DNA of 6,929 nucleotides from a bacterium (GTDB lineage Bacteria > Patescibacteriota > Saccharimonadia > Saccharimonadales > UBA4665), in the NCBI GenBank assembly GCA_021788675.1, contig JAJYKI010000039.1, forward strand, positions 1 to 6,929, read 5' to 3'. Below, piece by piece: positions 5,258 to 6,929 of the stretch. Each line of letters starts with the position of its first letter. Within the stretch, counting starts at the first letter, position 1. The notes beneath the pieces are model-generated. The model ran no database searches. It was not told where the DNA came from and saw only the letters and a list, made by a program, of their open reading frames with translations. The position numbers and the translations under genes were made by a program.

Positions 5258-6556
5258 ATGTTAGATATTCAGTACATTAGACAAAATCCCGATAAAGTTG
5301 CTGAGCGGTCCGGGCAAAAAGGCTATCAAGTCGACGTTGCCGCCTTGCTTAAGATCGATGATCGCCGCCGCCAGCTTTTAAGCGAGATTGATGAGTTGCG
5401 GCGCGAAAGGAATGCTGCCGCCGAAGCTGTCAAAGGGCGTAAGCCAACTGATGATGAGCTTAGTCGTGGGCGTGAAATTAAAGACCGGCTAGCTGCCATG
5501 GAAACTGAATTCAGGCAGGTAGAGGAAGACTTTTTGGCGGGCTTAAAGAGCGTACCCAATATGCCGCTCGATGATGTGCCGATAGGGTTAACGGAAGACG
5601 AAAACCAGGTTGCTAAAACAGTCGGATCTAAGCCGGAGTTTAGCTTTCAACCTATGTCCCATCACGAATTGGGCGAAAAAAGGGATTTAATAGATAAAGC
5701 CAGAGCGGCAAAAATTTCCGGTAGCCGGTTCGCTTACCTAAAAAACGATTTGGTTAAATTGCAGTTTGCGATCATCTCGTTTGTTATGAGCGAGCTGACC
5801 GATCCGGCGGTTATCTCCAAGCTCATAAAAGACAATGGACTTAATTTGGATCCGCGGCCGTTCATACCAATCCTGCCTCCGGCCATGTTACGGACTGCTC
5901 CTTACCAGGCGAGTGCGCGTCTAAACGCCGAAGAGGTAACATATAAGATTGAGCAGGATGATTTGTGGCTGAATGCCAGTGCCGAGCATACGCTATGTAC
6001 CATGTATATGGATGAAATTATCGCCGAAGAACAATTGCCGCTCAGGTTTATCGGTTATTCAACCAGCTTTAGAAGGGAAGCCGGTACTTACGGTAAGGAC
6101 GTTGAAGGCATTTTAAGGATGCACCAGTTCGATAAATTAGAGATGGAGGTTCTAAGTTCTCCAGAAACCGGACTTGATGAGCATAAGCTGGCGGTTGCTG
6201 TCCAAGAGCATCTGGTTGCCTCGCTCGGCTTGCCCTACCAGTTGATTAGAAAGTGTACGGCAGATATAGGTAAGCCAAATGCTACCGGCGTAGATATAAA
6301 CACCTGGTTTCCATCACAAGACACCTATCGTGAGACGCACACGGCCGACTACATGACGGACTACCAAAGCCGTGATTTAAAGATTCGCATCAAGCGAACA
6401 GGGGGCAATGTAGAGTTTATACATACCAATGATGCGACCGCTTTCGCCCTTGGCCGGATTATGGCGGCTATCTTAGAGAACTTCCAGACTGCCGATGGAC
6501 ACGTGATTGTGCCGGATGTTTTGCGTCCATTTATGGCCAATCAGGAACAGATTTGA
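5258..6556 (+). CDS. serS: Seryl-tRNA synthetase
   Basis: Class II aminoacyl-tRNA synthetase that charges tRNA-Ser (and tRNA-Sec where present) with serine in the cytoplasm. It has 432 residues, the usual length. The N-terminus MLDIQYIRQNPDKV is typical, followed by the long antiparallel coiled coil that grips the tRNA (about 30-98). Motif 2 is F271-RRE with the downstream GTYGKDVEGILRMHQFDKLE (276-295), and motif 3 ends in ALGRIMAAILENFQ (397-410). Two active-site segments depart from the common form: the serine-binding TAE is SAE here (241-243, in NASAEH), and the usual SSCSNxxDFQARR is THTADYMTDYQSR (360-372), after a normal YRE (357-359). Close to motif 3, the usual NGSG is replaced by TNDATAFALGR (390-400). 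I believe these variants recur in CPR bacteria, but that needs an alignment. The function call is firm because the full architecture is retained. Confidence 0.96.
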   Translation: MLDIQYIRQNPDKVAERSGQKGYQVDVAALLKIDDRRRQLLSEIDELRRERNAAAEAVKGRKPTDDELSRGREIKDRLAAMETEFRQVEEDFLAGLKSVPNMPLDDVPIGLTEDENQVAKTVGSKPEFSFQPMSHHELGEKRDLIDKARAAKISGSRFAYLKNDLVKLQFAIISFVMSELTDPAVISKLIKDNGLNLDPRPFIPILPPAMLRTAPYQASARLNAEEVTYKIEQDDLWLNASAEHTLCTMYMDEIIAEEQLPLRFIGYSTSFRREAGTYGKDVEGILRMHQFDKLEMEVLSSPETGLDEHKLAVAVQEHLVASLGLPYQLIRKCTADIGKPNATGVDINTWFPSQDTYRETHTADYMTDYQSRDLKIRIKRTGGNVEFIHTNDATAFALGRIMAAILENFQTADGHVIVPDVLRPFMANQEQI

Positions 6557-6571
6557 TTTGTTATATGAGTG

Positions 6572-6582
6572 TAAAATATAAA
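6572..6582 (+). promoter_or_regulatory. Probable promoter -10 region of the hibernation factor gene
   Basis: Two overlapping -10-like hexamers follow serS: TAAAAT (6572-6577) and TATAAA (6577-6582), each matching TATAAT at five of six positions. TG directly abuts the first rather than standing one base away. No convincing -35 box is seen. Transcription would begin about 6584-6589, at the foot of the following hairpin, leaving a leader of about 45 bases. Confidence 0.45.
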
Positions 6583-6584
6583 TA

Positions 6585-6600
6585 GGGCAAAATATTGCCC
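6585..6600 (+). repeat. Perfect inverted repeat in the leader of the hibernation factor gene
   Basis: GGGCAA (6585-6590) and TTGCCC (6595-6600) form a six-base-pair stem around an AATA loop. No run of T follows (the next bases are GGTTCATAAAG), so this is not a standard intrinsic terminator for serS. Given the likely transcription start, the hairpin would form at the very 5' end of the downstream mRNA, where it could protect the transcript. As DNA, the palindrome could instead be an operator. Both roles are inferred. Confidence 0.5.
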
Positions 6601-6619
6601 GGTTCATAAAGATAAACAT

Positions 6620-6625
6620 AGGAGG
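6620..6625 (+). promoter_or_regulatory. Ribosome binding site of the hibernation factor gene
   Basis: AGGAGG ends four bases before the ATG at 6630. This is a full-strength site at slightly short spacing and it confirms the start. Confidence 0.75.
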
Positions 6626-6629
6626 GTAC

Positions 6630-6929
6630 ATGGTAGCAAAACTTGACATTCACGGTGTACATTTTGAACTGGACGATAATATTAAAAAATACCTGACTAA
6701 AAAAATTAACCGACTCGAGCGTTACGTGGCGTCGGAAAACCGGGCAAGTTTACACGCCGAATTTTATCTAAAAGAATCAAAGGCCAAACAGGGCAAGCTG
6801 TGTGAATGTGAAGCTGTACTGCATCTTCCTAAGGAAACCATCCGGATTAAAGAGACTACCATTAATATGTACGCGGCAGTGGATATTGTCGAAGAAAAAT
6901 TGCGCCAGGCTTTAAAGAAATACAAGGAT
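6630..6929 (+). CDS. Ribosome hibernation promoting factor HPF/RaiA family, 3' end cut by window
   Basis: The first 100 codons are open to the window edge with no stop. Family features include an N-terminal strand and helix, VAKLDIHGVHFELDDNIKKYL (2-22, described in part), in which the helix start resembles the 'L-x-x-x-I-x-x-Y' pattern of HPF proteins; a central strand pair ending in EAVLHLPKETIRIKET (61-76); and the diagnostic final helix MYAAVDIVEEKLRQALKKYK (80-99). The protein binds in the 30S mRNA/tRNA channel and keeps idle ribosomes inactive and protected during starvation. The domain looks almost complete at residue 100, so the stop may lie just beyond the window (short HPF/YfiA type), or a linker and dimerisation domain may follow (long HPF). 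Its own promoter and leader hairpin suggest expression apart from serS. The final helix is divergent from neither type enough to choose. Confidence 0.9.
   Translation, partial: MVAKLDIHGVHFELDDNIKKYLTKKINRLERYVASENRASLHAEFYLKESKAKQGKLCECEAVLHLPKETIRIKETTINMYAAVDIVEEKLRQALKKYKD

Noticed and set aside
6585..6600. Intrinsic terminator after serS
   Set aside because: The stem is only six base pairs and no T-run follows it.

Overview
This window is a compact bacterial segment of about 46% GC (estimated by eye). It holds eight genes, all on the + strand, with short or overlapping junctions. The gene set and protein variants point to a Candidate Phyla Radiation (Patescibacteria) genome, probably Saccharibacteria (TM7) or a relative. 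The supporting signs are a very small HExxH metallopeptidase, a TrmA/RlmD-type methyltransferase without the usual iron-sulfur cysteines, a seryl-tRNA synthetase with unusual motif-region residues, and a PD-(D/E)XK nuclease bracketed by CxxC pairs. This placement is by family recognition, not by a database search. TGA appears only as a terminal stop and glycine and tryptophan use ordinary codons, so the standard bacterial code fits and the UGA-glycine code of Gracilibacteria/SR1 does not.

Layout: 38-406 encodes a minimal zincin-like metallopeptidase. A 67-bp intergenic stretch carrying an extended -10 promoter leads into an ABC exporter of the LolD/MacB/FtsX class: an ATPase (474-1166) overlapping its permease by ATGA (1163-2458). 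A HAD-superfamily phosphatase (2506-3147) follows. It overlaps by four bases a 5-methyluridine RNA methyltransferase (about 3144-4412), whose N-terminal TRAM domain is encoded upstream of any ATG, GTG or TTG start, so a CTG start is proposed. Next are the PD-(D/E)XK nuclease (4446-5240), seryl-tRNA synthetase (5258-6556), and an HPF/RaiA ribosome hibernation factor that runs off the end of the window (6630 onward).

Two modes of initiation seem to be mixed. The exporter ATPase, the HAD gene and the nuclease have -10-like boxes only about 6-11 bases before their ATG and no Shine-Dalgarno sequence, suggesting leaderless or near-leaderless mRNAs. The permease, serS and the hibernation factor have strong AGGAG-type ribosome binding sites. 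The hibernation gene also has a short perfect hairpin just downstream of its likely promoter.

The right half is largely translation-related (rRNA/tRNA methylation, serine charging, ribosome hibernation), with a nuclease of unknown role inside it. The left half is a protease-like enzyme and a membrane exporter. I see no mobile element, CRISPR array, RNA gene or defence island. The window reads as ordinary CPR core genome with several family-level peculiarities rather than a clear new multi-gene system.
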